This document shows positions 49,888 through 58,663 of a stretch of 64,000 nucleotides of DNA, piece by piece (positions within the stretch are counted from its first letter, which is position 1; the number at the start of each line of letters is the position of its first letter). Below the pieces are notes generated by a model. The model ran no database searches. It worked only from the letters and a program-made list of their open reading frames with translations, and was not told where the DNA came from. A program made the translations under genes and the position numbers. Source of the stretch: an uncultured Lachnospiraceae bacterium (GTDB lineage: Bacteria > Bacillota > Clostridia > Lachnospirales > Lachnospiraceae); the NCBI GenBank assembly GCA_947089905.1, contig CAMUMG010000002.1, positions 248,001-312,000 on the forward strand, written 5' to 3'.

Positions 49888-50856
49888 GTGAAACTTAAAA
49901 ATTGGAAGGAAATATTCAAAGGCAAAGCTAGTGCAGGACTGTTAGTAACAGGGGTGATGGCAGTGGCAGTTGTTACAGTTATCACACTTAGTAAAGGAAC
50001 GAAAACGGAAGAGCCTCCGCAGATTGATTTAAATGAGAGTGGAAGTTTAAATCAGGCAAATAATAATGATAATGACAGATTGTTGGAATTTGATGATTAT
50101 GCAGGAAAGTTGCCTTCAGTGGGAGAAGATTCCATCCATAACGAAGTTAATATTACAGGACCGGGTGCATTAGATGTGGCACAAAATGATAAAGACAATA
50201 AACCAGATACTAAACCACAGCCAACACCAGAACTAAAAACAGAAGATATTACAGAAAATAATAATGAAGAGAATCAACAAGTAGCTTCAGCAGAAGACAA
50301 TCAATTAGAAGGAGCGAATGAGAGTCTTGCACAGGAAAATAACACACAAGTAGCAGAAAATAACAGTCCAACACAACCTAATTCTGAAAAAGAAAATATT
50401 CAAGAAGTATCTGGAGTTACTGTAGAAAGTCTTTCTTTCCATTTAGAGGATGGAATTGCATGGCCAGTTCATGGAGAAATTATACTTCCATTTAGTATAG
50501 ATCATGCAGTCTACCACAAAACATTGAATCAATTTAAAGTAAATCCAGCACTCCTAATAAGTTGTGAACCTGGAACACAGATCTTAGCACCAGTTCGTGG
50601 AATTATCACAGATATTACAGAAACACCTCAAACTGGGGTTACAATTACAATGGCAGTAGGAGATGACTATTTTCTAGTCTATGGACAGATGGAAAATAGT
50701 GAGCTTGCGATAGGAAATGTTTTAGAAGTAGGAGATACAATCGGAATAGTAGCAAAGGCTACAAAATATTATACACTAGAAGGAAATCATTTATATTTTC
50801 AGATGTTACATGAAAAAGAAGCAGTTGATCCAACACAGTATTTAAAAACAGAATAG
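49888..50856 (+). CDS. Degenerate M23 (LytM/SpoIIQ-like) membrane protein
   Basis: A 322-residue protein with one N-terminal membrane helix (about 14-33), a long Asn/Glu-rich linker (about 40-175), and a C-terminal M23 peptidase-like domain (WPVHGEIILPFS, QILAPVRGIITDI, TITMAVGDDYFLVYGQM, GDTIGIVAKAT, HLYFQMLHEKEAVDPTQYL). The zinc ligands are mostly lost: the H-x-x-x-D motif position reads NPALLISC, and HxH is HLY. So it is probably a non-catalytic scaffold. This resembles SpoIIQ, the forespore membrane partner of SpoIIIAH. GTG 49888 follows GCAGGGGTGCAAGA. No spoIID gene is nearby, so the link to sporulation is a tentative inference. Confidence 0.75.
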   Translation: MKLKNWKEIFKGKASAGLLVTGVMAVAVVTVITLSKGTKTEEPPQIDLNESGSLNQANNNDNDRLLEFDDYAGKLPSVGEDSIHNEVNITGPGALDVAQNDKDNKPDTKPQPTPELKTEDITENNNEENQQVASAEDNQLEGANESLAQENNTQVAENNSPTQPNSEKENIQEVSGVTVESLSFHLEDGIAWPVHGEIILPFSIDHAVYHKTLNQFKVNPALLISCEPGTQILAPVRGIITDITETPQTGVTITMAVGDDYFLVYGQMENSELAIGNVLEVGDTIGIVAKATKYYTLEGNHLYFQMLHEKEAVDPTQYLKTE

Positions 50857-51161
50857 AAAAAACCATAGTCTTACGTAGGAGCGGTATATAAGAACTTTAG
50901 TATCGCTCCTTCCCTATGGGACTGGCACAAGATCAAATGAATTGTGTATGATAGAAAAGAAGGGAGGAAATCTGCTTTAATTTTTTGGTAAAAAGGTGTA
51001 TAAAAATGGGAAGAATAACACAGATTACATACTAAAAAAGATAAGGCAGCCGATTTTTTTCTTACAGGCAGTACCCCATTTTTGTGATATACCTTTTTAT
51101 CGGCAGCTTTTGTATAAAAAATTCCGGGCAGGCAGATTTTTTGCTTTCCCGGAAATAAAAG
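50857..51161. other. 300-bp gap between convergent genes
   Basis: Contains a hairpin AGGAGCG/CGCTCCT (50877-50910) with outer stem CCATAG/CTATGG, which terminates the M23-like gene. A second hairpin (51121-51153, TTCCGGG/CCCGGAA, T-run on the minus strand) terminates the PAQR gene. No gene. Confidence 0.65.
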
Positions 51162-51854
51162 TTAAAGCGACATTTTTGAAATATAAGAAAACATCAACAT
51201 ATAATGACAGAAGGTTCCGCCAAGACAAAACAGATGAAAAATTTCATGAGATCCAAAATTTTTATGGCGACCATTAAACACATTTAATTTTAACGCGTAA
51301 ATAACAGCTCCTACTGTGTAAATGATTCCTCCAGCTAACAGCCAACCAAAAGCAGCTTCAGGGAGAACAGTACGAATATCAGAAAGAGAGAAGATACAAA
51401 GCCATCCCATTATAACATAGATCACAGAACTGACCCATTTGGGACAAGTAATCCAAAAAAGAGCCTGTAAGATTCCAAGCAGTGCCAATCCCCAAATAAT
51501 ACTGAATAAAATAATCCCATGTTTGTCTGATAGTGCGATTAAACAGACAGGAGAATATGTTCCAGCAATTAACATATAAATCATCATATGATCGATTTTA
51601 CGAAGTTTGAGATTGATACCTTCTGAGATATTAAGAGAATGATAAATTGTACTTGCACAGTACAGTAAAATAACACCTGCTAAAAATAAAATCATAGAAA
51701 TTCCATGTTTTGCTGAATTGGAAAATGCTCGAATTAGTAAAGGAGGTGCTGCAACTAAGGCGATAACAACACCGATAAGATGTGTAATAGCACTCCATGG
51801 TTCTTTCATATGAAAGCGGGAATGTTTTGACGAAGAAATAGTTAATGAATTCAT
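51162..51854 (-). CDS. PAQR/hemolysin III-family membrane protein
   Basis: A 230-residue protein with seven membrane helices. Features: EPWSAITHLIGVVIALVA, LLYCASTIYHSLNI with the conserved Ser/His pair, KLRKIDHMMIYMLIAGTYSP and a C-terminal HEIFHLFCLGGTFCHYMLM. These Ser, Asp and His residues are typical of the PAQR zinc site. Despite the name hemolysin III, the family is likely a zinc-dependent lipid hydrolase. The ATG is preceded by AGGTCTTATG with a modest site. It ends at a terminator (51121-51153). Confidence 0.9.
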   Translation of the reverse strand: MNSLTISSSKHSRFHMKEPWSAITHLIGVVIALVAAPPLLIRAFSNSAKHGISMILFLAGVILLYCASTIYHSLNISEGINLKLRKIDHMMIYMLIAGTYSPVCLIALSDKHGIILFSIIWGLALLGILQALFWITCPKWVSSVIYVIMGWLCIFSLSDIRTVLPEAAFGWLLAGGIIYTVGAVIYALKLNVFNGRHKNFGSHEIFHLFCLGGTFCHYMLMFSYISKMSL

Positions 51855-52130
51855 AAGACCTCCAATCTATCGTAGAAACGATTTTAAAAATTTTATTTAT
51901 TATATGTAGATTGAAAATAAAATATCCTGAAATAAGCTTATTAAAAACTTAATACATAGTATTTAATACTACATAAGGTATATTAAAATATTATACTATA
52001 AAAAAGAAAAAAGCAAGAGTATATTAAAATCTTCATAAAAATGTAAGAATTGATTTTCTTAACTGCTGTCTTGATTTTTAACTGTCTTTACTATATAATA
52101 GGCAAAAAATATAGGGAAGGGGACATTTGA

Positions 52131-52331
52131 TTGGATATTCAAGTAGGTGATATTATAAAATTAAAAAAGCAACATCCTTGTGGTAATAGTGAATGGGAAG
52201 TATTGAGGATAGGAATTGATTTCCGTTTAAAATGTTTAGGATGTGGACATTTAGTAATGCTTCCAAGAAAGCAAGTAGAAAAAAATATTCGTCAGATTAA
52301 TGGTCAAAAAGCATCTCAAATTCATCCTTAA
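52131..52331 (+). CDS. DUF951 protein
   Basis: A 66-residue cytosolic protein of the DUF951 family. It has DIQVGDIIKLKKQHPCGNSEWEVLR, then IDFRLKCLGCGHLVMLPR; the paired Cys (HPCG, CLGCG) probably bind zinc. The start is TTG at 52131, after AGGGAAGGGG. Members are often encoded near mscS or ychF in Firmicutes, not here. It is followed by an overlapping start-to-stop spacing of 16 bp to the next gene, so the two may be one operon. No function is known. Confidence 0.85.
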   Translation: MDIQVGDIIKLKKQHPCGNSEWEVLRIGIDFRLKCLGCGHLVMLPRKQVEKNIRQINGQKASQIHP

Positions 52332-52347
52332 AATATGGAGTAGGAAA

Positions 52348-52965
52348 ATGGAAGATAAAATTGAACGAATCAATACATATAATGATAAAAGATTTGATCC
52401 AGAGATACTCAAACAACATGGAGCCTTTCTTGTAAATGAAAGATTTGTCTGTCAGTTTCAAATTTTTCAACGAACCTGTGCTATAGTGACATGGGAAGGA
52501 AATATCGACTTAGATGCCCTGATTAAAGAATTTCGGTTTTATGCAGAACATGTCACAAAATTTTATGATAAAAATTATCATTTATTAAGAGAATATCCTA
52601 CAGTTTCATTGTTTCGGATTCCACTTTGGAAAATTCAGCCCTCTCAATTTTACGTTGATATGGATAAAACAAAGGCTTTAAAACAAATGATCCGAAAGCC
52701 AGAGGATATTATAATTCCAATTAATTCATTTGGAACAAGATACATTTCATTAGATGGACATACAAGGTTGTATTTAGCAGTACAAAAGGGATTTGAATAT
52801 GTCTCATGTTTTTTTACACAAGACAACGAAGTCTGTTTGGAATTTGCAAAAGAAGCTCAAAGACGCAGAGTATTTGCACCTACAGATTTGATTTTATTGT
52901 CACATGAAGAATATTTGATCCGCTGGGTAGGTTTTTGTGATCAATTTTTTCAGAGAAATAACTAA
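52348..52965 (+). CDS. ParB/Srx-fold-like hypothetical protein
   Basis: A 205-residue soluble protein from ATG 52348 (GAGTAGGAAA upstream). The middle segment (DIIIPINSFGTRYISLDGHTRLYLAVQKGFEYV, about 126-160) matches the ParB-nuclease/sulfiredoxin motif (G-x-x-x-L-D-G-H-x-R). A long N-terminal helical portion with RTCAIVTWEGNIDLDAL precedes it. No HTH domain is seen, so it is not a partition protein. Perhaps a nucleotide-binding or phosphotransferase enzyme of the fold. It is 16 bp downstream of the DUF951 gene and 19 bp ahead of the MATE gene. Confidence 0.6.
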   Translation: MEDKIERINTYNDKRFDPEILKQHGAFLVNERFVCQFQIFQRTCAIVTWEGNIDLDALIKEFRFYAEHVTKFYDKNYHLLREYPTVSLFRIPLWKIQPSQFYVDMDKTKALKQMIRKPEDIIIPINSFGTRYISLDGHTRLYLAVQKGFEYVSCFFTQDNEVCLEFAKEAQRRRVFAPTDLILLSHEEYLIRWVGFCDQFFQRNN

Positions 52966-52984
52966 AAATAAACGGAGAATCGTT

Positions 52985-54325
52985 ATGACTAAGGATATGA
53001 CAAAGGGATCTCCGATAAAGCTTATTTTAAGCTTTTCCATTCCCTTATTATTTGGATTTTTATTTCAGCAGTTTTATAATCTCATGGATACAGTAATTGT
53101 CGGAAAATTTTTAGGGGTAGACAGTTTAGCAGCTGTAGGTTCAACAGGCTCTATTAATTTTATGATTATTGGTTTTTGCATGGGAGTGTGTAGTGGCTTT
53201 TCTATTCCATTATCCCATAAATTTGGCTCAGGAGATTTTTCTGGTCTGAGAAGATTTGCAGCAAATTGTATGTGGTTGGCGATTATATTTGCAACAGTTA
53301 TGACCATTGTAACTACCTTATTTTGCAAAACAATTTTAGAGTGGATGAAGACACCAGAAGATATTATTAAAGAAGCACATGCTTATATTTGGGTAATCTT
53401 TTTAGGGATTCCAGTAACATATTTATATAATATACTTTCTGGAATTATCAGAGCACTTGGAGATAGTAAAACCCCTGTTATTTTTCTTGTACTGTCCTCC
53501 TTTTTAAATATTGGACTAGATCTATTATTTATTTTAGTATTTCATATGGGAGTGAGTGGAGCTGCTTGGGCGACTGTAATTTCTCAGGGAGTGAGTGGAA
53601 TTTGTTGTCTATTATATGTAAAGAAAAAATTTGAAATTTTAAGAATAACAAGGGAAGAATGGAAGCCAGATACAGAAAAAATGCAAATACTTTGTGGAAT
53701 GGGAATTCCAATGGGATTGCAATATTCTATCACCGCAATTGGAAGTGTTGTACTTCAAACTGCTACTAATACACTTGGCTCTACAGCAGTTGCCTCTGTA
53801 ACAGCGGCTGGAAAGATAGGTGGATTTTTAGCGTGTCCTTTTGATGCAATGGGTTCTACAATGGCAACCTATGGAGGACAAAATGTAGGTGCAGGAAAAC
53901 TAGAAAGGATAGGAAAAGGATTAAAAGCCTGTATCTTATTAGGAGCGGGATATGCTATATTTGCGTTTTTATTCAGTTTATTCTTTGGGCGAAGTCTTGC
54001 TACATTATTTGTAGAACGTGAAGAAATAGAGATTTTAGATAATGTAAAAAAATTTTTAATTTTGAACACATTATTTTATTTTCCACTTGGGCTAGTAAAT
54101 ATTATCCGCTTTTTAATTCAGGGAATGGGATTCCCAAAATTTGCAATCTTAGCTGGAGTATTTGAAATGATTGCAAGAGCAATGGCAGGATTTTTATTAG
54201 TTCCAGTATTTGGATTTACAGCTTCTTGTTTGGGAAGTCCAATTGCATGGATCTTTGCAGATGCGTTTTTAATTCCAGCATATTTTCATGTGAAAAAAAA
54301 GCTTGAAATGCAGTTCTCGCAATAA
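52985..54325 (+). CDS. MATE-family multidrug/Na+ efflux transporter
   Basis: A 446-residue membrane protein with 12 predicted helices in two six-helix halves. MATE features: SIPLLFGFLFQQFYNLMDTVIVGKFLGVDSLAAVG near the start and a related second half with GMGIPMGLQYSITAIGSVVLQTATNTLGSTAVA. It should export cationic compounds using Na+ or H+. I use ATG 52985, 6 nt after GGAGAAT; the longer frame overlaps the preceding gene. The length matches the family (about 450). Confidence 0.92.
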   Translation: MTKDMTKGSPIKLILSFSIPLLFGFLFQQFYNLMDTVIVGKFLGVDSLAAVGSTGSINFMIIGFCMGVCSGFSIPLSHKFGSGDFSGLRRFAANCMWLAIIFATVMTIVTTLFCKTILEWMKTPEDIIKEAHAYIWVIFLGIPVTYLYNILSGIIRALGDSKTPVIFLVLSSFLNIGLDLLFILVFHMGVSGAAWATVISQGVSGICCLLYVKKKFEILRITREEWKPDTEKMQILCGMGIPMGLQYSITAIGSVVLQTATNTLGSTAVASVTAAGKIGGFLACPFDAMGSTMATYGGQNVGAGKLERIGKGLKACILLGAGYAIFAFLFSLFFGRSLATLFVEREEIEILDNVKKFLILNTLFYFPLGLVNIIRFLIQGMGFPKFAILAGVFEMIARAMAGFLLVPVFGFTASCLGSPIAWIFADAFLIPAYFHVKKKLEMQFSQ

Positions 54326-54463
54326 AGTTTTTATTCCTACGTTTGTCTTGATCTTGAAAGAAAATCACTTGCTTATTTTGTCGGAATCCTTTATGATAAA
54401 GATGACAAAACGAACGAACAAACAAAAATGAATAGATGTAGATAATAGGAAAGGAGAAGGACA

Positions 54464-54781
54464 ATGACATTTCAAGAGATTTTTAAGAAGGTAAGAGAGT
54501 ATTTTATTGATACAGATGTGAGTAGAGTCAAGGGGCATATGGCATTTCAGTTTAATATTATTGGAGAGGGCTCTGGTATTTTTTATGCAGAGATTAAGGA
54601 TGGGAAACTTTATATAGAACCGTATGACTATCATGATAGAGATGTAACATTTACAGCTACAGCAGAAACTTATTTTAAAATTGCATCAAGACAGTTAAAT
54701 CCAAGAATAGCATATGCAGACAGAAAACTTAAAATAGATGGAGATCTCGGAAAAGCAATGGAACTCTTATTATTATTATAA
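54464..54781 (+). CDS. SCP2 sterol-binding-domain protein
   Basis: A 105-residue soluble protein with the SCP2 fold: VKGHMAFQFNIIGEGSGIFYAEIKDG, then PYDYHDRDVTFTATAETYFKIASRQLNP and YADRKLKIDGDLGKAMEL. This small domain forms a lipid-binding tunnel. The bacterial ligands are unknown. ATG follows AAAGGAGAAGG. A short gap with a promoter for rpsF follows. Confidence 0.85.
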   Translation: MTFQEIFKKVREYFIDTDVSRVKGHMAFQFNIIGEGSGIFYAEIKDGKLYIEPYDYHDRDVTFTATAETYFKIASRQLNPRIAYADRKLKIDGDLGKAMELLLLL

Positions 54782-54789
54782 AAAAGAGC

Positions 54790-54818
54790 TTGCATTTAAG
54801 ATAAGTACATGCTATAAT
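54790..54818 (+). promoter_or_regulatory. Promoter of the rpsF-ssb-rpsR operon
   Basis: TTGCAT 54790-54795, 17-bp spacer, TATAAT 54813-54818. The leader contains a hairpin GCTTCCTA/TAGGAGGC (54850-54873) directly before the ribosome site, a possible S6:S18 autoregulation site. Confidence 0.75.
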
Positions 54819-54900
54819 AACAAATTGTGACGTGTTATACAAATTCCTTGCTTCCTATATATATTAGGAGGCCAGAGACCAAAAGGAGGTGCAAGCAACT

Positions 54901-55188
54901 ATGAATCATTACGAGTTAGCCTTAGTTGTAAATGCAAAAATCGAGGATGAAGCTAGAAATGCAGTTGTAGAAAATGTTAAGAATATTATCACAAAACATG
55001 GTGGTACAATTACTAATTTAGAAGACTGCGGAAAAAAGAGACTAGCTTATGATATCCAGAAGATGAAAGAAGGTAATTATTATTTCATCCAGTTCGATGC
55101 TGAGTCCACTACTCCAAATGAAGTAGAGCAAAGGGTTCGTATTTTGGATCATGTACTCAGATTTTTATGCATTAGACAAGACGCATAA
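54901..55188 (+). CDS. rpsF: Ribosomal protein bS6
   Basis: 95 residues, MNHYELALVVNAKIEDEARN, then GKKRLAYDIQKMKEGNYYFIQF and RVRILDHVLRFLCIRQ. It binds 16S rRNA with S18 in the platform of the small subunit. ATG 54901 follows AAAGGAGGTG; the frame extends four codons upstream without a ribosome site. First gene of the rpsF-ssb-rpsR operon. Confidence 0.97.
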   Translation: MNHYELALVVNAKIEDEARNAVVENVKNIITKHGGTITNLEDCGKKRLAYDIQKMKEGNYYFIQFDAESTTPNEVEQRVRILDHVLRFLCIRQDA

Positions 55189-55206
55189 GAAGGAGGTAAT
55201 TCCTTT

Positions 55207-55659
55207 ATGAATAAAGTCATCTTAATTGGCAGATTGACAAGAGATCCTGAATGTCGGTATTCCCAAGGAACAAACCAGATTACAGTAGCTAGATTTTCAT
55301 TGGCGGTAGACCGCAGATTTAAGCGGGAAGGTGAGCCAGATGCAGATTATTTTAATTGTAGTGCATTCGGAAAACAGGCAGATTTTGTAGAGAAATATTT
55401 GAAAAAGGGAATTAAAATGGTAGTGACGGGAAGAATCCAGAATGATAATTATACCAATAATAATGGAGAGAAAGTATATTCTGTCCGCATTATGGTAGAA
55501 GAACTGGAATTTGCTGAGAGCAAGAATGTGACAGGAGGCAGTGAAAGCCATCATTCACAGGATAATGAATATCAGCAGACCTCAAGACCTACTCCGAGTG
55601 CAGCAGATGGATTTATGAATATTCCAGACGGGATTGACGAAGAGTTGCCATTTAACTAA
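55207..55659 (+). CDS. ssb: Single-stranded DNA-binding protein
   Basis: 150 residues. The OB fold is typical: MNKVILIGRLTRDPECRYSQ, VARFSLAVDRRF, FNCSAFGKQADFVEKYLKKG, VVTGRIQNDNYTNNNGEKVYSV. A Gln/Ser/Pro-rich linker leads to the acidic C-terminal tip DEELPFN, which recruits repair and replication proteins. Located 18 bp after rpsF, with GAAGGAGG as ribosome site. Confidence 0.97.
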   Translation: MNKVILIGRLTRDPECRYSQGTNQITVARFSLAVDRRFKREGEPDADYFNCSAFGKQADFVEKYLKKGIKMVVTGRIQNDNYTNNNGEKVYSVRIMVEELEFAESKNVTGGSESHHSQDNEYQQTSRPTPSAADGFMNIPDGIDEELPFN

Positions 55660-55697
55660 ATTGTATAAAATAGAACCGGAGAAGAAGGAGGATTATC

Positions 55698-55973
55698 ATG
55701 GCTTTCAATAAGACGGATAAGGCAGATAAGGGCGATGCTCCAATGAAGAGAAGAGTAACCCGTAGAAGAAAGAAAGTTTGTGTATTTTGTACTGATAAAA
55801 CTAACGCAGAAATTGATTATAAAGATGTAAATAAGTTAAAACGGTATGTATCTGAACGCGGAAAGATTTTACCAAGAAGAATTACTGGAAACTGTGCAAA
55901 ACATCAAAGAGCATTAACAGTTGCAGTAAAACGTGCACGCCATATTGCATTAATGCCATATACAACAGACTAA
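55698..55973 (+). CDS. rpsR: Ribosomal protein bS18
   Basis: 91 residues, with [42 protein letters not shown] and [15 protein letters not shown]. Four cysteines (CVFC ... C) suggest the zinc-binding C+ form. Lies 38 bp after ssb, ahead of a strong terminator. GAAGGAGG is the ribosome site. Confidence 0.97.
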   Translation: MAFNKTDKADKGDAPMKRRVTRRRKKVCVFCTDKTNAEIDYKDVNKLKRYVSERGKILPRRITGNCAKHQRALTVAVKRARHIALMPYTTD

Positions 55974-55987
55974 ACTATAATTTTGAT

Positions 55988-56031
55988 AAGAAAGTCATTC
56001 CACATTTTTGTGGGATGACTTTCTTTTTCGT
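55988..56031 (+). terminator. Terminator of rpsF-ssb-rpsR
   Basis: GAAAGTCATTCCACA pairs with TGTGGGATGACTTTC around TTTT, followed by TTTTTCG. Confidence 0.93.
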
Positions 56032-56128
56032 TGTAAGTTCTAATTTGTTGTGATATACTAAAATCAACAGATTGTGACACTAATTTTTTTAATAGTAAAA
56101 ATTAAATAGAATGTGGAGAAATAATGGG

Positions 56129-57445
56129 ATGAAAGCACAACCACCAAATCAAAATGACAGGGTATGGGAGACTCTGTTTCAACAATATGAAATTTTAGAA
56201 AAGATTGAACAGGAAGGAAAATTTGTTCTTTCCATAGAACAGATTCGAGAATGTCAAGAATCAAAAGTGCTTACAAAATTTGACCACAAAAATAATTTGC
56301 CGGAAATTTTTAAAAAAAATCAACTTGGTATTCTACCAATTTCCATAAAAGAGTATGTTATTTCTCATTTTAATAACTATCAGCCGATAGAAATAGGTGA
56401 AAAAACGACACAAAATTTGATTCGTATCACTTATCCGCCTTGTGAATTGGAAAGCCTTCAAAAGGGAAGTATTTTAAGTGAAACATCGATCCTGCAATAT
56501 GCGTTTGCTTCTGGCATGTTAACTGATTTTTTAGAAGAGGAACAAATTTATCCTACTATTTCAAAACAGATACAAATAGGAACGTTTTCATTTCAAATCA
56601 GAAATGAAAAGTCAGATCGAGAAATAGAGTTAAAAGTTTGTAATACTCCAATTGAATTAGATGCTGCATTTGAGAGTAAGGAAAGTTTGACTCTTATTAA
56701 AATAAATAGAGATTTGTCTGAAGATTTTTTAATACAAAACATATACTATCCATATAGAGCTTGGACAGATCAAATAAAAAAGCGAATACGCTTAGTTTTT
56801 CTTATATACTCTAATGGAGTTTTCCATCTTTATGAATATGAATTTTGTAATCCAAATCAGTATCATTCTTTATCTTTTCTCCGTCAAAAGGCGTATGTGA
56901 TAGAAGATACCAATATTACACAGATGGATTTAAACGATGTGTGGGTAAATGTAAATCTTTGTGAAGAACCTAAAATTGCTCTTCCACAGGCAGAATATAT
57001 GGAACGAGTAATCAATCTATGTGAATTGCTTCAATTTAGAACAATGAATCGAGATCAGTTGATACAACAATATGATTTTGACATAAGACAAGCAAATGGA
57101 TATACCACTGCGGCAAGATATCTTGGACTTGTACAATTACTTTATCCTGCTGGAAAGAAACCAATTTATATTCTGACAAAGCGGGGAGAAGAAATTATGA
57201 AAATGGGGTATTGTCAAAGACAATTAGAACTATGCAGATGTATTTTAAGGCATAGAGTATTTCATGAGCTCTTTGGACAGACACTAAAATTTGGAAAGGT
57301 TCCTAAACAATGGTTGATTATTGCAAGAATGCACAAAGCAAATCTCTATCAGATGGATAATCCAAAAACATATGAATGGAGAGCTTCTACTATTTCAGGG
57401 TGGCTACAATGGATTTTAAATTTATTTAGTAACGAAAAAATATGA
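56129..57445 (+). CDS. Type II restriction-endonuclease-like protein, no methyltransferase seen
   Basis: A 438-residue soluble protein. The centre looks like a PD-(D/E)XK nuclease: LDAAFESKESLTLIKINRDLSEDFLIQNIYYPYRAW, then RIRLVFLIYSNGVFHLYEYEF. The C-terminal half has a winged-helix-like part (TTAARYLGLVQLL then PIYILTKRGEEIM) that can read DNA. This architecture is seen in orphan type II restriction-type enzymes. No methyltransferase gene is adjacent, so it may be a non-modifying nuclease or rely on a distant partner. ATG 56129 follows GTGGAG. It stands alone between rpsR and nagA. Confidence 0.65.
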   Translation: MKAQPPNQNDRVWETLFQQYEILEKIEQEGKFVLSIEQIRECQESKVLTKFDHKNNLPEIFKKNQLGILPISIKEYVISHFNNYQPIEIGEKTTQNLIRITYPPCELESLQKGSILSETSILQYAFASGMLTDFLEEEQIYPTISKQIQIGTFSFQIRNEKSDREIELKVCNTPIELDAAFESKESLTLIKINRDLSEDFLIQNIYYPYRAWTDQIKKRIRLVFLIYSNGVFHLYEYEFCNPNQYHSLSFLRQKAYVIEDTNITQMDLNDVWVNVNLCEEPKIALPQAEYMERVINLCELLQFRTMNRDQLIQQYDFDIRQANGYTTAARYLGLVQLLYPAGKKPIYILTKRGEEIMKMGYCQRQLELCRCILRHRVFHELFGQTLKFGKVPKQWLIIARMHKANLYQMDNPKTYEWRASTISGWLQWILNLFSNEKI

Positions 57446-57463
57446 TAGAAAAGAGGTTAATTT

Positions 57464-58630
57464 ATGATAATTCAAAATGTAAAAATTTTTAGAGAAGATA
57501 AAAAATTTATTTTAGGTGCAGTTCGATTAAAAGAAGATCGGATTGAAGAGGTTATATTAGATCAACCGTGGTATTCAAAAGCAGGAGAAAGAAGTTTAGA
57601 TGGCAAAGGGAGTTACTTAATACCGGGGTTAATCGATTTACACTTTCATGGTTGCAAAGGGGATGATTTCTGTGATGGAACATTAGAGGCACTACAGAGA
57701 ATATCCGAATATGAAGCAGCACAAGGAGTTACAGGAATCGCTCCTGCTACTATGACACTTCCGATAGAAACGTTGGAAGATATTTTAATGACAGCAGCAG
57801 AATTTAAAAAGGAACAGGAGAAAAAGAAAAACTGTCTGGAGGCAGATCTGTTAGGAATCAATATGGAAGGACCGTTTATCAGTCCGATAAAAAAAGGAGC
57901 ACAAGATGCAAGGTATTGTATTCCATGTAGTGAAGCAGTATATCAAAAATTTCAAACAGCAGCAAAGGGACTTGTAAAGCTGATTGGAGTAGCACCAGAA
58001 GAGGCAGATGTGCTTCCATTTTTGGAAGCAGTGAGAGGAGAAGTATGTGTTTCTCTTGCTCATACAAATGCGAATTATGACATCGCAAAAAGGGCATTGG
58101 ATCATGGAGCAAGTCATGCTGTACATTTATTTAATGCGATGCCTGCATTTACACACAGAGAGCCAGGAGTGATCGGAGCAGTTGCTGACAGCCCACATGT
58201 GACAGCGGAACTTATCTGTGATGGAATTCATTTACATCCAGCAATGGTTCGTGCAACATTTCAGATGCTTGGAGAAGATAGAATTATTTTAATCAGTGAC
58301 AGTATGCGTGCAACCGGAATGTCAGACGGAAGATATACCTTAGGAGGACTTGATGTTGATGTAAAGGGAAATAGAGCTGTTTTGGTATCCGATCAAACTT
58401 TAGCAGGATCTGTTACAAATTTGATGAACTGTATGAAAAATTGTGTTTTAACAATGGGGATTCCATTGGCAGTTGCCGTTTCATGTGCCAGTACAAATCC
58501 TGCAAAACGCCTTGGAGTTTATGATAGATATGGTTCAGTTGATATAGGGAAAAAAGCAAATCTAGTATTATTAAAGGAAGATCTTACAGTAGAAGAAGTC
58601 TGGAAAGATGGAATTAAACTTTCGAAATAA
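57464..58630 (+). CDS. nagA: N-acetylglucosamine-6-phosphate deacetylase
   Basis: A 388-residue amidohydrolase. Features: IPGLIDLHFHGCKGDDFCDG (metal ligands), GVTGIAPATMTLP, LGINMEGPFISPIKKGAQD, VSLAHTNANYDIAKRALDHGASHAVHLFNAMP, ISDSMRATGM and the TNLMNC...AKRLGVYDRYGSVDIGKKANL end. It removes the acetyl group from GlcNAc-6-P; nagB (32692) then acts on the product. ATG follows AAGAGGTTAATTT. The next gene is 33 bp downstream by my chosen start, with possible co-transcription. Confidence 0.95.
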   Translation: MIIQNVKIFREDKKFILGAVRLKEDRIEEVILDQPWYSKAGERSLDGKGSYLIPGLIDLHFHGCKGDDFCDGTLEALQRISEYEAAQGVTGIAPATMTLPIETLEDILMTAAEFKKEQEKKKNCLEADLLGINMEGPFISPIKKGAQDARYCIPCSEAVYQKFQTAAKGLVKLIGVAPEEADVLPFLEAVRGEVCVSLAHTNANYDIAKRALDHGASHAVHLFNAMPAFTHREPGVIGAVADSPHVTAELICDGIHLHPAMVRATFQMLGEDRIILISDSMRATGMSDGRYTLGGLDVDVKGNRAVLVSDQTLAGSVTNLMNCMKNCVLTMGIPLAVAVSCASTNPAKRLGVYDRYGSVDIGKKANLVLLKEDLTVEEVWKDGIKLSK

Positions 58631-58663
58631 AATTCCTTAAAATTGAAAAGGCAGGTGAAAAGC

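Noticed and set aside
50996..51277. 93-codon open frame on the plus strand
   Set aside because: It crosses the terminator of the PAQR gene and overlaps that gene antisense; no ribosome site and no family features.
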